A stretch of 41,979 bases of DNA from Clostridiales bacterium (GCA_012520195.1 JAAYOS010000039.1:1-41979), one strand, 5' to 3'; positions 9,010-18,163 are shown, counted from the first letter of the stretch. Notes: a model not told the origin generated them from the letters alone. Made by a program: numbers and translations.

Positions 9010-9037
9010 TTTACATTATCTTACTCTAATGCAACTA

Positions 9038-10105
9038 TCAGCCACTGTCTCTCTCGACTATCTTCCACGAGATTTTTTCCGAGACAGCATCTTTTCCATC
9101 CATGAGATCCAAGATCTTCTTCGCCGCCACGTTTCCCACATTGTTATTTCCATGGGACAGGGTGGTGATAGAACTCATCTCACTCAGATAGCTATTATCG
9201 AAACTTACAAGGCTCATATCCTCCGGAACTGATATTCCACACTTGTCCAAGAGGGATAGGAGCGAACATGTCATTTCATCATTGTAACACACTATTGCAG
9301 TGCACCCTTCAGCTTTCCAACGCTTAATAACATGGGCTACCACAGGCTCCGAAAATACCAGAGGATACGAGGCTGTGCTGTACCATAACACTAAATCGTC
9401 ATCAGGAAGTAGTCCACAGCTATGGAGGCCTTGGGTATAGCCGGCGTACCGGCCATGACCTTGAATATCGTCGAACTTAAATATGCCTCCAATTCTTCGG
9501 TGCCCTTTGCTTACTAGATACTCAACCAACATCCTGCCTCCGCCCTCGTTATCGTCTAGAACGGATATGGCATCTTGAAGCTGAGGATAGATTCCGTTGA
9601 TGAAAACCATTGGTATTTCCTTATCCATCAGCTGTTGGAGAAGTTCCAGATTAGGATTGGGGAGTGCGGTCTTGGTGCCCTCAATAATGATGCCGTCAGG
9701 ATTGCACACAAGCAAGTTTTGCAAAATTGACCGTTCAACCGAGATGCGGTTATTTGTTGCGAAAAGCTGTGGTACACAGTCGCTCCGGGACAGAACGTCC
9801 TCTATCTCCCGTAGAATACTGGGAAAGATGTAATCACTGATGTAGGTAGTTACAACCGCTACTGAGCGTCGATGTGAGGTCGTCTTCGGCTCTACACTCT
9901 GCCTGATATAAGAACCGCTGCCCCTCCGTTTGTAAATGTATCCCTCTTCCACCAAAACCGTAAGGGCATTACGGATAGTCTGACGGCTGACTTGAAAGTC
10001 GTTCATCAAAGTATGCTCTGTAGGGAGCATATTGACATCCTTATACACTCCAGTTTGAATGCGAGCTCTCAGCTCAGATGCAATCATTTGATACTTCGGC
10101 TGCAC
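9038..10105 (-). CDS. GntR-LacI hybrid transcriptional regulator (AraR-like architecture)
   Basis: 355 aa. An N-terminal GntR-type winged helix (residues 1-68; LPTEHTLMNDFQVSRQTIRNAL and the wing GYIYKRRGSGSYI) is fused to a LacI/periplasmic-binding effector domain (about 78-355). This architecture is known from AraR, where a monosaccharide releases the repressor from DNA. The start is GTG 10105, with AGAGGTG 5 nt upstream and a promoter of its own. It lies at the distal end of the estB-ABC-estA arm, so it most likely controls this locus in response to the imported sugar or its product. The effector cannot be named from sequence. Confidence 0.88.
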   Translation of the reverse strand: MQPKYQMIASELRARIQTGVYKDVNMLPTEHTLMNDFQVSRQTIRNALTVLVEEGYIYKRRGSGSYIRQSVEPKTTSHRRSVAVVTTYISDYIFPSILREIEDVLSRSDCVPQLFATNNRISVERSILQNLLVCNPDGIIIEGTKTALPNPNLELLQQLMDKEIPMVFINGIYPQLQDAISVLDDNEGGGRMLVEYLVSKGHRRIGGIFKFDDIQGHGRYAGYTQGLHSCGLLPDDDLVLWYSTASYPLVFSEPVVAHVIKRWKAEGCTAIVCYNDEMTCSLLSLLDKCGISVPEDMSLVSFDNSYLSEMSSITTLSHGNNNVGNVAAKKILDLMDGKDAVSEKISWKIVERDSG

Positions 10106-10125
10106 AGAATCACCTCTGATGCTAA

Positions 10126-10154
10126 ATATTATCTTCTAATAGGGGGAAATGCAA
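10126..10154 (-). promoter_or_regulatory. Promoter of the GntR-LacI regulator
   Basis: On the minus strand TTGCAT (10154-10149), a 17-bp spacer and TAATAT (10131-10126). It lies downstream of the candidate estA terminator and gives a leader of about 15 nt before GTG 10105. Confidence 0.5.
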
Positions 10155-10164
10155 GTCTTTTCAC

Positions 10165-10189
10165 AAAAAAACCTTGCAGAACTATGCAA
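10165..10189 (-). terminator. Candidate terminator after estA
   Basis: On the minus strand TTGCA, a 6-nt loop and TGCAA are followed by GG and seven T. The stem is short (5 bp) but the T run is good. It separates estA from the regulator promoter. Confidence 0.45.
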
Positions 10190-10353
10190 ATCTCAATTTA
10201 TACAACAGTATCGGTTCCCCTACTAGTTTCCGAACACACCGTCAAACGACGCTTCACCAAGTCCAAGGTTATGCTCGCATTCCGTGAGGTTGATACCGCT
10301 CATTCTGCTAGTATTATCTTTGAGTAATCGTGTGCCCCCCTCCCTCAGGACAT

Positions 10354-11883
10354 TCAGGACTTAGACATTAGCTCTGCATAACGTCTTCTGTTTTCGTCCA
10401 GCATGAGCGCCATTCTTGGATCTACTTCTTTTTCCATTTGGACCGTGTCAAAGAACTGCATTGCTCTGCCGTTCTCTGCATCATATGGTAACCAGACTGG
10501 CATGTCACTACCGTCCTTGTCCTTTCCGTTCGGGTCACCAGTACGCGCGAAGTTTGCGAAGTAATTACACATCTTTCTTGCCAAATCAAAGTGGTGCCCG
10601 TCAAAGGGACGCCAGCAACGGATCAGTGTGTTGAACTGGAACCAAAGATCGCAGCTATGGAAGGCACCGGCATCATCTCCCGGTATGGTAGGTCCAAACT
10701 CCGAGAAGTAAACAGTACGCCCTACTTGGGCTAATACCTGTGCAGTTACCCTGTTTGCTATATTGAATGTAGAGTAGTCAGCGGCTTTCCTCAGAGATTC
10801 TTCATTATCAGAACCAGCGGCCTCTTTGACAAGTTCCCAGTATTCTTCTGCACGGTTCTCAAAGCTTGCTTCGACCCACTCTTTTGGTGCACCTGTCACT
10901 CCTGCCATGAACTCGTCTGAGGTAGCGGTTACCATCAAACTCACTTCGTGGAGTCGGTTAGCTGGAAACGCATCATTCGGTAGCTCAGTTATGAATTTCC
11001 CATCAATCACAGGAACCATCGGTCGCTTCATCTCGATATACTTCTCCAGCAGGATGGCTGGATCCAGTTTACGTGCTTCCGCCAGTGTCTTTACCCCGCA
11101 CATCTCAAAGAGCCGTGTACTTAGCTCATATGCCGTTTCCATGGAATCGCCTTTGGGTAGGAAAGTGGGCATAGGAGGATAGAGGAGCATGCGGGAACCC
11201 GCGGACTGTATGATTGCGCGCTGAAAATCCCCTTTTGTTTGCGGAGACACCAATTGGAACTGTACTGCGTCCCCACCGCCCGACTGTCCAAATATGGTGA
11301 TGTTCTCAGGATCACCACCGAAGTTTCTTATGTTCCGCTTTACCCACTTAATGGCAGCAGCCTGATCTAAGAGCGCAAAGTTTGACGGTGCCTCCGGACT
11401 CTCTGCAGTGATCTCCGGATGCGTAAGGAACCCGAAGAGGTTGAGCCGGTATCCCACAGATACGAGTATAACCCCACGGGAGGCAAACTCCTCACCGTCA
11501 AATTCCATCTCATGAGCGTAGCCCTCCTGCATACCGCCGCCGTGGATCCATACCATGACAGGCAGGTTCTCATCAATAGTTTTAGCGGGAGTCCATATGT
11601 TCAGGTACAGGCCGTCCTCAGAGTTAGGAATGTCCGGGTCGACATGCCATTCTTTACTGTAAAAAGCATTGGGATCCTTCCCCGGTGTTTTTTGATAGCA
11701 AATAGGCCCAAATTCATAACACTCCCTGACCCCTTCCCAGTTTGCCGAAGGTTGAGGGGCGCGCCAACGGTTTTCTCCTACAGGTGGTGCTGCGTAAGGG
11801 ATACCTTTGTAAACCGTTATTCTAGCGTTTGTACCTACGAGTCCCTTTACAAGACCATTTTCAGTTTTAGTGGCTCTAAGCAT
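10354..11883 (-). CDS. Type-B carboxylesterase, estA of this locus
   Basis: 509 aa alpha/beta hydrolase of the carboxylesterase type-B (para-nitrobenzyl esterase) family, without signal peptide and so cytoplasmic. Signature EDGLYLNIWTP at about 89-99, oxyanion region WIHGGG, nucleophile Ser201 in GQSGG (elsewhere in the locus GQSAG), acid Glu324, His409 in GAFHSCDLW. ATG 11883 was chosen because AGGAGGT lies just upstream and the N-terminus MLRATKTENGLVKG matches its paralogues; the frame extends to 12048 without similarity. It is closest to estD and estE: about three quarters of the first 100 residues are identical to estE by eye. It is the last gene of the left arm, separated from the ATPase by a hairpin, so its expression may be lower. 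The natural ester substrate is unknown. Confidence 0.9.
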   Translation of the reverse strand: MLRATKTENGLVKGLVGTNARITVYKGIPYAAPPVGENRWRAPQPSANWEGVRECYEFGPICYQKTPGKDPNAFYSKEWHVDPDIPNSEDGLYLNIWTPAKTIDENLPVMVWIHGGGMQEGYAHEMEFDGEEFASRGVILVSVGYRLNLFGFLTHPEITAESPEAPSNFALLDQAAAIKWVKRNIRNFGGDPENITIFGQSGGGDAVQFQLVSPQTKGDFQRAIIQSAGSRMLLYPPMPTFLPKGDSMETAYELSTRLFEMCGVKTLAEARKLDPAILLEKYIEMKRPMVPVIDGKFITELPNDAFPANRLHEVSLMVTATSDEFMAGVTGAPKEWVEASFENRAEEYWELVKEAAGSDNEESLRKAADYSTFNIANRVTAQVLAQVGRTVYFSEFGPTIPGDDAGAFHSCDLWFQFNTLIRCWRPFDGHHFDLARKMCNYFANFARTGDPNGKDKDGSDMPVWLPYDAENGRAMQFFDTVQMEKEVDPRMALMLDENRRRYAELMSKS

Positions 11884-11929
11884 TTTCTTACCTCCTGAGG
11901 TGGTAGAGTAATCATACGTATTAAAGATA

Positions 11930-11974
11930 CAAAACACCCTGCACCGGCTAAGCCTGACACGTTGGGGTGTTTTG
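11930..11974 (-). terminator. Hairpin or attenuator between the ATPase gene and estA
   Basis: A 10-bp perfect stem (CAAAACACCC / GGGTGTTTTG) with a 25-nt loop. On the minus strand its right arm ends in TTTTG followed by TATCTTT. It lies between the ABC ATPase stop and the estA ribosome binding site and may terminate part of the transcripts. Confidence 0.5.
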
Positions 11975-11992
11975 CAATCTTGTGTTATCCTG

Positions 11993-13501
11993 CTAGGACG
12001 CGTGTACTCGTATACCAGACTGGGCTCTAGCAAGGTTCTGCTCGTCAAACTCGTCCCGGGTAAATTCGTCGATGAATCTTCCCTCGTACATAACCATTAT
12101 TCGGTCACAGACACCCATCAGTTCTGCCATTTCGGAAGATATCATAATGATACTCATACCCTGTTCGGTCAGTTCATTCATGATGTTGTAAATCTCTGCT
12201 TTTGCGTTTACGTCAATTCCCCTCGTGGGCTCATCCATAACGAGGATGCGAGGATTTCTAGCAAGCCACTTCGCGATAATTAGCTTCTGCTGGTTTCCTC
12301 CGCTGAAGTTAATAGCTAGGCGGTTGGGAAGTGGTGGTCTAACGCTTAGCAGGTTGAAAAACTTATCCACAAACTTCGAACGTAATCTGGAGTCAACCAG
12401 ACCTCTCTTACTGATTTGATCGAAGTTGGGTATACACAGATTGATGGCTGCCGTCTGCATCAGACTCAATCCTTCGTTTTTCCTATCCTCTGGCAGCAGC
12501 ACCATACCGTGTTTAATAAGCTCGTGGGGACTGATATGTTCTACCTTCTTGCCATCAATGAATACTTCTCCACTGTCATGGGGAAGAACCCCAAAAATGG
12601 ACTTCATTGTCTCTGTTCGTCCGGCTCCAACCAGACCGCAAACGCCCAATATTTCGCTTTTATGCAGTTTAATGTTGACATCCGAAAAAATCCTTCTATA
12701 AGAGAAATTCCTTGCCTCGAAGATGACTTCATCAGACGGCTCTACCGTACGTGCGGGATAGTATGCATCAAGCTTACGGCCAACCATCATAGCGACCAGA
12801 TCGTCTTTCGTTACATCAGGGCCATTATTGATGGTTCGTGTTACAACTCCGTCTCTTAATCCCGTGATTCTGTCGGAAAGCTGCAACACCTCATCTAGTC
12901 GGTGAGTGATGTATATAATGCCGACTCCCTGTTCCTTCAGCCGTGCGATTATCTGGAACAGCAACTCTGTTTCCTTCTGAGTAAGGACCGCAGTGGGCTC
13001 GTCAAAGACAACTATCCTAGAGTTGGTGGAGATTGCTTTACAGATCTCAATCATCTGTTGCTGCGAAGTAGATAGCTTGAAAACTGGGGTATTAGCGGAA
13101 ATGTTCTCCTGTCCGAGGGAGTTGAGGATTTCATCTGCGTCTCGGATCATGCCGGCACGGTCGATCATGCCATTCTTCTTGTACTCCCGTCCCAAATAGA
13201 TATTCTCCGCTATAGTAAAGGCGGGCACCAGATTGAACTCCTGATATATAATACCAATACCGTAATCTCTCGATACTTTGGCGTTGGTTATTTCAACTTT
13301 TTTTCCATCAATATATATATCGCCTTCATCTTGCATTTGCTGCCCACCGAGGCACTTGATTAGTGTACTTTTCCCTGCACCGTTTTCCCCAATAAGGGCG
13401 TGGATCTCTCCCGGCCTCAGATCAAAGGAAACTTGGTCGAGGGCTTTTACGCCAGGAAATGATTTGCTGATGTTTTTCATTTCCAGTATGTTTTCGGTCA
13501 T
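11993..13501 (-). CDS. Ribose-type (CUT2) sugar ABC transporter ATPase
   Basis: 502 aa tandem ABC ATPase of the RbsA/MglA/XylG type that drives sugar import at the inner face of the membrane. The first domain has Walker A GENGAGKST (38-46), a degenerate signature LSTSQQQM and Walker B IVVFDEPT. The second has the usual divergent P-loop VGAGRTE, signature FSGGNQQK and Walker B ILVMDEPT. ATG 13501 was chosen over the longer frame to 13597 because GGAGGT precedes it and the protein then begins as the family does. It lies 34 nt after the permease. The sugar cannot be inferred from the ATPase. A sequence identical to a DnaA box lies inside this gene and is considered chance. Confidence 0.93.
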   Translation of the reverse strand: MTENILEMKNISKSFPGVKALDQVSFDLRPGEIHALIGENGAGKSTLIKCLGGQQMQDEGDIYIDGKKVEITNAKVSRDYGIGIIYQEFNLVPAFTIAENIYLGREYKKNGMIDRAGMIRDADEILNSLGQENISANTPVFKLSTSQQQMIEICKAISTNSRIVVFDEPTAVLTQKETELLFQIIARLKEQGVGIIYITHRLDEVLQLSDRITGLRDGVVTRTINNGPDVTKDDLVAMMVGRKLDAYYPARTVEPSDEVIFEARNFSYRRIFSDVNIKLHKSEILGVCGLVGAGRTETMKSIFGVLPHDSGEVFIDGKKVEHISPHELIKHGMVLLPEDRKNEGLSLMQTAAINLCIPNFDQISKRGLVDSRLRSKFVDKFFNLLSVRPPLPNRLAINFSGGNQQKLIIAKWLARNPRILVMDEPTRGIDVNAKAEIYNIMNELTEQGMSIIMISSEMAELMGVCDRIMVMYEGRFIDEFTRDEFDEQNLARAQSGIRVHAS

Positions 13502-13535
13502 GTTTTTGCCACCTCCAACTGGATTTAATGCGGTC

Positions 13536-14507
13536 TTACTTCTGCCCCGCTTCTCCTGCTTTGCGGGTGACAAGGTCCAGGGCGCATACGCAGACAAGAA
13601 CGATACCGATTACGGCGGTCTGCCAGTACATACTGACCTCGTACTGTATTAACGCGTTTTTGATCAACTGCATTAGAATTGCTCCGACCATGGCTCCTAC
13701 AACCGTACCACCACCGCCGGCCATGCTGGTACCTCCTACAACAACGGCACAAATAGCATCCATACCGACTGTACCCGCGGCACTTGGGTTACCTGAGTTA
13801 ATACGGCCGGCTAACATGAAAGCTGCAAAGCCGGCGAATATTCCGCCTATGGTGTAGGTCAGGATCTTTAAGTTGGCCACGTTCAATCCTGAGAGAGATG
13901 CGGCCACTGGATTACCGCCGCAAGCCTGTAAGCGGTTACCCAAGACGGTCTTGCGCAATACGAATTGACCGATGAGTGTAAAGAAAGGAATTAGAAGAAT
14001 TAGAATTGGAATACCGAACAGACTCTTCTGCCCTACTGTAAACATTAGTGACTTGTTACTGAAGTTGATTGGATAGCCCTTGGTCACAACAAGTGCAAGA
14101 CCGCTTGCTATGTTAGACATACCCAATGTAACGATAAACGGCGGCAGTCCCAACTTGGTCACAAGCACTCCGTTTAGTGCGCCAACAGTGGCTGCTAGAA
14201 CGACACCCACCAACAAAGCAAGAATATCGCTTTGGGTCGCGTTATAGACCATACACAGAACGACGCTTGCAAGGCACATATTGTTAGCAACGGACAGGTC
14301 TATTCCGCCGCCCGAAATGATAAAGGTCAAACCGCAGGCAAGAACAGCTGTGATTGCTGCCTGCTTAAAGATATTGAAAATATTATCCCTTGTCGCGAAT
14401 GTATCGGTAGTGAAAGAAAGGATGACAGCCATGGCCAGGATCAATAAGGTCAGGCTGAGTTCTCTCTTGTCCAAAAGCCAGGTAAAGAGGTTAAATTTCT
14501 TCTTCAT
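13536..14507 (-). CDS. Ribose-type (CUT2) sugar ABC transporter permease
   Basis: 323 aa, about eight to ten membrane segments, RbsC/BPD_transp_2 family. Conserved elements are GLTFIISGGGIDLSV, LNGVLVTKLGLPPFIVTLG and the cytoplasmic coupling region GNRLQACGGNPVAASLSG. CUT2 permeases are usually homodimers, which fits a single permease gene. ATG 14507 has AAGGAGA 9 nt upstream. It lies between the binding-protein gene (209-nt gap with hairpins) and the ATPase. Confidence 0.93.
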   Translation of the reverse strand: MKKKFNLFTWLLDKRELSLTLLILAMAVILSFTTDTFATRDNIFNIFKQAAITAVLACGLTFIISGGGIDLSVANNMCLASVVLCMVYNATQSDILALLVGVVLAATVGALNGVLVTKLGLPPFIVTLGMSNIASGLALVVTKGYPINFSNKSLMFTVGQKSLFGIPILILLIPFFTLIGQFVLRKTVLGNRLQACGGNPVAASLSGLNVANLKILTYTIGGIFAGFAAFMLAGRINSGNPSAAGTVGMDAICAVVVGGTSMAGGGGTVVGAMVGAILMQLIKNALIQYEVSMYWQTAVIGIVLVCVCALDLVTRKAGEAGQK

Positions 14508-14556
14508 AAGCTAATGTCTCCTTTGCAGTTTGCGGAGGAAGGTATTTTTTATAATG

Positions 14557-14599
14557 CGGGCTGTCTCGCCACAGTGATTGACCACTGCTTGAGACAGCC
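14557..14599 (-). other. Intercistronic hairpin between binding protein and permease
   Basis: A 10-bp perfect stem (GGGCTGTCTC / GAGACAGCCC) contains an inner CAGTG/CACTG helix. Neither side has a T run, so it looks more like an mRNA-stabilising or processing hairpin than a terminator. A second hairpin (ACGGGG / CCCCGT, 14617-14641) lies just upstream in the transcript. Such elements often keep binding-protein mRNA in excess over permease mRNA. Confidence 0.6.
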
Positions 14600-14715
14600 C
14601 TTACGAATTCGCTGTCTACGGGGACTATTGAGACTGCCCCGTCATTTCGACCGTTATTAACGAGGTCTTTTCGAGCTGTTTTGATATGTAATTCTAGAAA
14701 CGGTTCACGTTTTAA

Positions 14716-15750
14716 TCAGCTTTCAGGATTTACGTCGGGATAGTTCTGCTCGGCCAGCTCCTTAGTGCAGGCATAGCATGGGGTCTCAACGAACTCTGGA
14801 GGTGTTATGCCTTCTGCAAGGTATTCGACCAGAACGCGGACTCCCTCATAGCCCCAGTTGAACTGGTTCTGTACGACTGTGGAATCAACCGTGCCGTCCT
14901 TGACTCCCCAGATTATGAAGTCCAGGTCATCGGACAGGACGCAACGTTTATCCTCTTTGGTCCAGCCATTGGCTTTCCAAATGTTTATGGCATTCTCGCC
15001 GCCTGCATATAGCATTGCGTATCCCTTAAAATCGGAATACTTTGCAACCATGGTTTCCAGGTTAGCGGCAATTTGTGTGAAGTCTCCACCTGTATCGGCC
15101 TGAGTAAAGAGGATCTCCATGTTCGGGTATTTTGCAATGGTGTCTTCGAAACCGGCAAGACGCTCGGCCATTGAGCGCATGGCTGGGTCAAGCAGCTGGA
15201 CCATTACGCCACCCTCTTCGCCGCAGACCCTGGCAAGTTCCTCAGCTACCGCTACACCAAAGTTGTAGTTGTCGGTACCAACGAAGCAGAGACGCTTGCT
15301 ATCTGGAACCTCGGTGTCCATACACACTACTGGGATACCAAGATCAGCAGCCTTATCGATTGAGGGCAGTAGGGCAGTTGTGTCGGAAGCGGAAATGATT
15401 ATTCCATCATAACCCTGGGAGATCATGTCCTCAAGAAGCTGAATCTGGCCGGCGGCTCCTGTGGTCTGGGGACCCGTAGCATAGACAGTTATGTCGTATT
15501 TGCCGGTTTCGTTATACTCCTCAGCTCTTGCCTTACCTCCATCACCTACCTTATCCCAAAAGTAGTTGTTGGCAGTATAGATGATACCAAACTTATAGCT
15601 CTTGACTTCTTCGCTCTGCCCCTTGTCGCTCGAGGCAGATCCACTCGGTTTACTTTGATCTGGAGAGTTGCCAGCCTGTTCGCTCTTGTCACAGGAAACG
15701 AGGCTGAACACAAGGATGAGTGTTAGTAGGATCGCTGCGAACTTCTTCAT
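14716..15750 (-). CDS. Sugar-binding lipoprotein of the CUT2 ABC transporter
   Basis: 344 aa. A signal peptide with lipobox (FSLVSC, Cys20) and a Ser/Lys-rich tether (to about residue 50) precede a Peripla_BP_4 / RbsB-like domain starting at YKFGIIYTANNYFW. It should capture the substrate outside the membrane for the adjacent permease. ATG 15750 was chosen because it starts at the signal peptide MKKFAAILL with GAGGGAAAG upstream; the frame extends to 15783 but would add 11 residues before the signal. A compact GTAA-loop hairpin lies just before the ribosome binding site. The ligand is unknown. Confidence 0.92.
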   Translation of the reverse strand: MKKFAAILLTLILVFSLVSCDKSEQAGNSPDQSKPSGSASSDKGQSEEVKSYKFGIIYTANNYFWDKVGDGGKARAEEYNETGKYDITVYATGPQTTGAAGQIQLLEDMISQGYDGIIISASDTTALLPSIDKAADLGIPVVCMDTEVPDSKRLCFVGTDNYNFGVAVAEELARVCGEEGGVMVQLLDPAMRSMAERLAGFEDTIAKYPNMEILFTQADTGGDFTQIAANLETMVAKYSDFKGYAMLYAGGENAINIWKANGWTKEDKRCVLSDDLDFIIWGVKDGTVDSTVVQNQFNWGYEGVRVLVEYLAEGITPPEFVETPCYACTKELAEQNYPDVNPES

Positions 15751-15777
15751 AATGCTTTCCCTCATATTCGAAGTATT

Positions 15778-15800
15778 TATCAAGGCTTACGCCGTTGATA
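15778..15800 (-). other. Hairpin with GTAA tetraloop before the binding-protein gene
   Basis: On the minus strand TATCAA-c-GGC, loop GTAA, GCC-TTGATA: nine base pairs, one bulged C and a GNRA-type loop, ending 27 nt before ATG 15750. It may protect the 5' end of a processed binding-protein mRNA after cleavage from estB. Confidence 0.4.
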
Positions 15801-15826
15801 CAAAGTTTTGCATTGATCGCAAAAGA

Positions 15827-17371
15827 TCAATATTGGCTGAGATAGTAATCTGTCATGAATTTCGTTACTGGTGTTACTGAAGAGTCAGGTAACTGTCCGG
15901 ACGGATGGCCGTAGCGCATCTGGCCTTTAGCTTCCCGATATGGCTTCCACTCTGCCATCGGAGTGCCGTCGATGTCTTGCCCGTTGGGGTTACCCGACTT
16001 AATAAAGTTGCTTACATAGTTAGAGACATGTCTCGCTAAGTCGTAATGCTTACCGGTAAAGGGTCTCCAACAGGAAGCAAGCGATTCAAATACAAACCAC
16101 AGATCGGAGGAGTGGAATGTGCCGGGATTGTCCCATCCCGGAATTTCGCCGTCGAAGACTGCTCCCCAGTTGTCGAGTTCTGGACGCACCTTGGAAGTGG
16201 CCTCAAAGTATAGCCTCATACCTAGTTCCATTGGGCAGAAGGTTGCATTCTTTATCGACTCGTCCAATGTGTCAGCTTTGACCGCCTCAAGGAATTTCTC
16301 GGCACTGTCGCCAAACATCTCCTGAGCTAGTGCCTCTAGTTCTTCCATGGAGTTCACCCTTGGGGAGTCCCACGACTCAGTAGATGTATTGCTCATCATT
16401 AAAGGAACCATATGCCTTTTGTTCTTGATTATCATTTCTGAGAAATGACCCGTCTGAACCTTTCCGTCAATGACCGGAGACCACATTTTAACGCCGGGTC
16501 CTAGTCCCGAACCGATACCAGCATAATCACGGAATTTCTCTATTAATACCTGGGCATCTAACTTTCGGGCCTCTTCTAGGCTCTTGATCCCGGCATGGGC
16601 AAAAAAGTCCTCACCATCTGATTCTGCCTGCGAAAGAGTCCTATTTAGACCGTGGGCGTTAACTCCGCCATATCCTCCGTACCGGATCCCACTCATAACA
16701 ATTGCTTTATGGAACAGATCCTTTGTCAATGGCGAGGTCAGAAGAACCTGTACACTTCTACCTCCTGCCGACTGCCCACCAATAGTTATATTATTGGGGT
16801 CACCGCCGAAAGCCGCGATATTCCGCTTGACCCACTGTAAACCGAAGATCTGGTCCAGGTGTCCGAAGTTGGTTGGGAAGTCTGGGTTTTCCGCAGTCAG
16901 CTCCGGATGTGCCAGAAAGCCAAATACATTAAGCCGGTAGTTGATGGTGACCACAACGATTCCGCGACGGGCTAAGCGCTCTCCGTTAAACTCCATCTCT
17001 GCTGTGTTACCCTCTACGAGCCCTCCCCCGAAATACCAAACGAACACAGGAAGCCTTTCCTCTGTTGTTTTGGCCGGAGTCCAGACATTCAAGTATAGTG
17101 AGTCCTCGCTCATCGGAATATCCGGATCAACATTCCACTCCCTGGTATAGATGTTGTCGGGATCGGTACCCGGCTTACACTGAACGCTAATGGGCGCAAA
17201 CCTGGTGCAGTCCAGGACACCCTGCCAATCCGCTGCGGGTTGCGGGGCTTTCCACCTCAGAGCACCAACGGGTGGTGCAGCAAAGGGAATACCCTTATAT
17301 GAGATAATCCTTGGATCAGCGGCGGCGACGCCTCTGACCACTCCGTTTTCTACTCTCGTTTCCTTGATCAT
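15827..17371 (-). CDS. Type-B carboxylesterase, estB of this locus
   Basis: 514 aa cytoplasmic carboxylesterase type B with signature EDSLYLNVWTP (89-99), oxyanion region WYFGGG, Ser201 in GQSAGG, acid Glu332 and His420 in GTFHSSDLW. ATG 17371 follows AAAGGCGG. It forms a subfamily with estC, marked by WYFGGGL.EGNTAEMEF and DPDNIYT.EW, whereas estA, estD and estE share EGYAHEMEF and FYSKEWHVD. The 400-412 region (DNWGAVFDGEIPGWDNPG) is longer than in the other four. First gene of the left arm, 76 nt before the binding-protein gene, so it should be cotranscribed with the transporter. The substrate is not known; the coupling to a sugar importer suggests acylated sugars. Confidence 0.9.
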   Translation of the reverse strand: MIKETRVENGVVRGVAAADPRIISYKGIPFAAPPVGALRWKAPQPAADWQGVLDCTRFAPISVQCKPGTDPDNIYTREWNVDPDIPMSEDSLYLNVWTPAKTTEERLPVFVWYFGGGLVEGNTAEMEFNGERLARRGIVVVTINYRLNVFGFLAHPELTAENPDFPTNFGHLDQIFGLQWVKRNIAAFGGDPNNITIGGQSAGGRSVQVLLTSPLTKDLFHKAIVMSGIRYGGYGGVNAHGLNRTLSQAESDGEDFFAHAGIKSLEEARKLDAQVLIEKFRDYAGIGSGLGPGVKMWSPVIDGKVQTGHFSEMIIKNKRHMVPLMMSNTSTESWDSPRVNSMEELEALAQEMFGDSAEKFLEAVKADTLDESIKNATFCPMELGMRLYFEATSKVRPELDNWGAVFDGEIPGWDNPGTFHSSDLWFVFESLASCWRPFTGKHYDLARHVSNYVSNFIKSGNPNGQDIDGTPMAEWKPYREAKGQMRYGHPSGQLPDSSVTPVTKFMTDYYLSQY

Positions 17372-17482
17372 TTTGGTCCGCCTTTCTTAAGGAATCGCTC
17401 AAGTCAGTTTTCCTTAACATTCAGTATTGTTGTATTTGATTTGCTCAAAAAATCGTATAATTTGAATGCTTTCTTTTTTCAA

Positions 17483-17511
17483 ATGGTACTACTTGAGTTG
17501 TCCGCTGTCAA
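17483..17511 (-). promoter_or_regulatory. Promoter of the estB-ABC-estA arm
   Basis: On the minus strand a perfect TTGACA (17511-17506), a 17-bp spacer and TACCAT (17488-17483). The leader to ATG 17371 would be about 105 nt. The weak -10 suggests a promoter that may depend on regulation. Confidence 0.5.
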
Positions 17512-17533
17512 GGAAATTTGCCCATTTTGTATA

Positions 17534-17542
17534 GTTGAACAA
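17534..17542 (-). promoter_or_regulatory. Copy of the candidate operator motif upstream of the estB promoter
   Basis: On the minus strand TTGTTCAAC, the same nine bases found inside the dyad downstream of the estC start site. It lies about 23 bp upstream of the estB -35. Its role is inferred only from the repetition. Confidence 0.3.
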
Positions 17543-17958
17543 TAACTTGTACTTATTTTGTTTATATTGCCCAATAGCGAAATGACTGATTTGATATTAT
17601 TGCGATTTGTTCTTCTATTAGAGCCATTGATGGCAGGATATTCTTTCCAAACTCCTTATCTGCACCGAAACATCTAGCTATCAGTACTACAATATCTGAT
17701 ATACCAGTTCGCAATATATCTATAATAACTACAAATAGTGTAGATTTGAAAAGGCATATTCTCTTATGATCCAGAACGCCGCCCTTTCTCGTTGTGCTCA
17801 CAATCACCAAAATATCGCAAATATTTACGTATTCAGAGTGCATTATCTACACAAATGCTATTAGTTGTCAATACAGCCATTAAATACAAACATGCATATT
17901 TCAACAATTGTTGTACTTACTTATTATTAAATTTACTTATAATTGTTAATACAAAACA

Positions 17959-17988
17959 TTGACAACTTCTAAAATAGGGTGCTATACT
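17959..17988 (+). promoter_or_regulatory. Promoter of the estC-estD-estE arm
   Basis: A perfect TTGACA (17959-17964), an 18-bp spacer and TATACT (17983-17988). The predicted start near 17995 gives a 5' leader of about 210 nt before ATG 18208. Confidence 0.65.
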
Positions 17989-18002
17989 GAATCTGAAATT
18001 GA

Positions 18003-18015
18003 TTTGTTCAACAAA
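18003..18015 (+). promoter_or_regulatory. Candidate operator dyad just downstream of the estC start site
   Basis: TTTGTT-C-AACAAA, a 6-bp inverted repeat with one central base, at about +8 to +20 relative to the predicted transcription start, a classic roadblock position. It is a candidate site for the GntR-LacI regulator. Confidence 0.4.
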
Positions 18016-18142
18016 CTAACTCTATTAAATGCAACAAATATATCAAGTGCTATCTGAAACACGTTAACAACATTAGCTAAATCATCAGGGGCTACACTAT
18101 TGGCATCGGATACATTAAAATAACAACTTATAAACAATGCCT

Positions 18143-18163
18143 GAGGGAAGAGTTGATTCCCTC
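18143..18163 (+). other. Hairpin in the estC 5' leader
   Basis: GAGGGAA, a 7-nt loop, TTCCCTC, with TGC and GCA able to extend the stem across a two-base bulge. No T run follows. It lies 45 nt before the estC start. Confidence 0.4.

Noticed and set aside
12363-12371. Perfect DnaA-box-like TTATCCACA
   Set aside because: Single copy inside the ABC ATPase coding sequence, far from the origin-type genes, with no AT-rich cluster around it.
17562-17843. Minus-strand open frame of 93 codons in the divergent region
   Set aside because: No convincing ribosome binding site, no recognisable domain, and located in AT-rich promoter DNA.
18050-18066. CcpA cre-like sequence TGAAACACGTTAACA
   Set aside because: It needs a one-base insertion to fit the cre consensus, so the match is not good enough to call.
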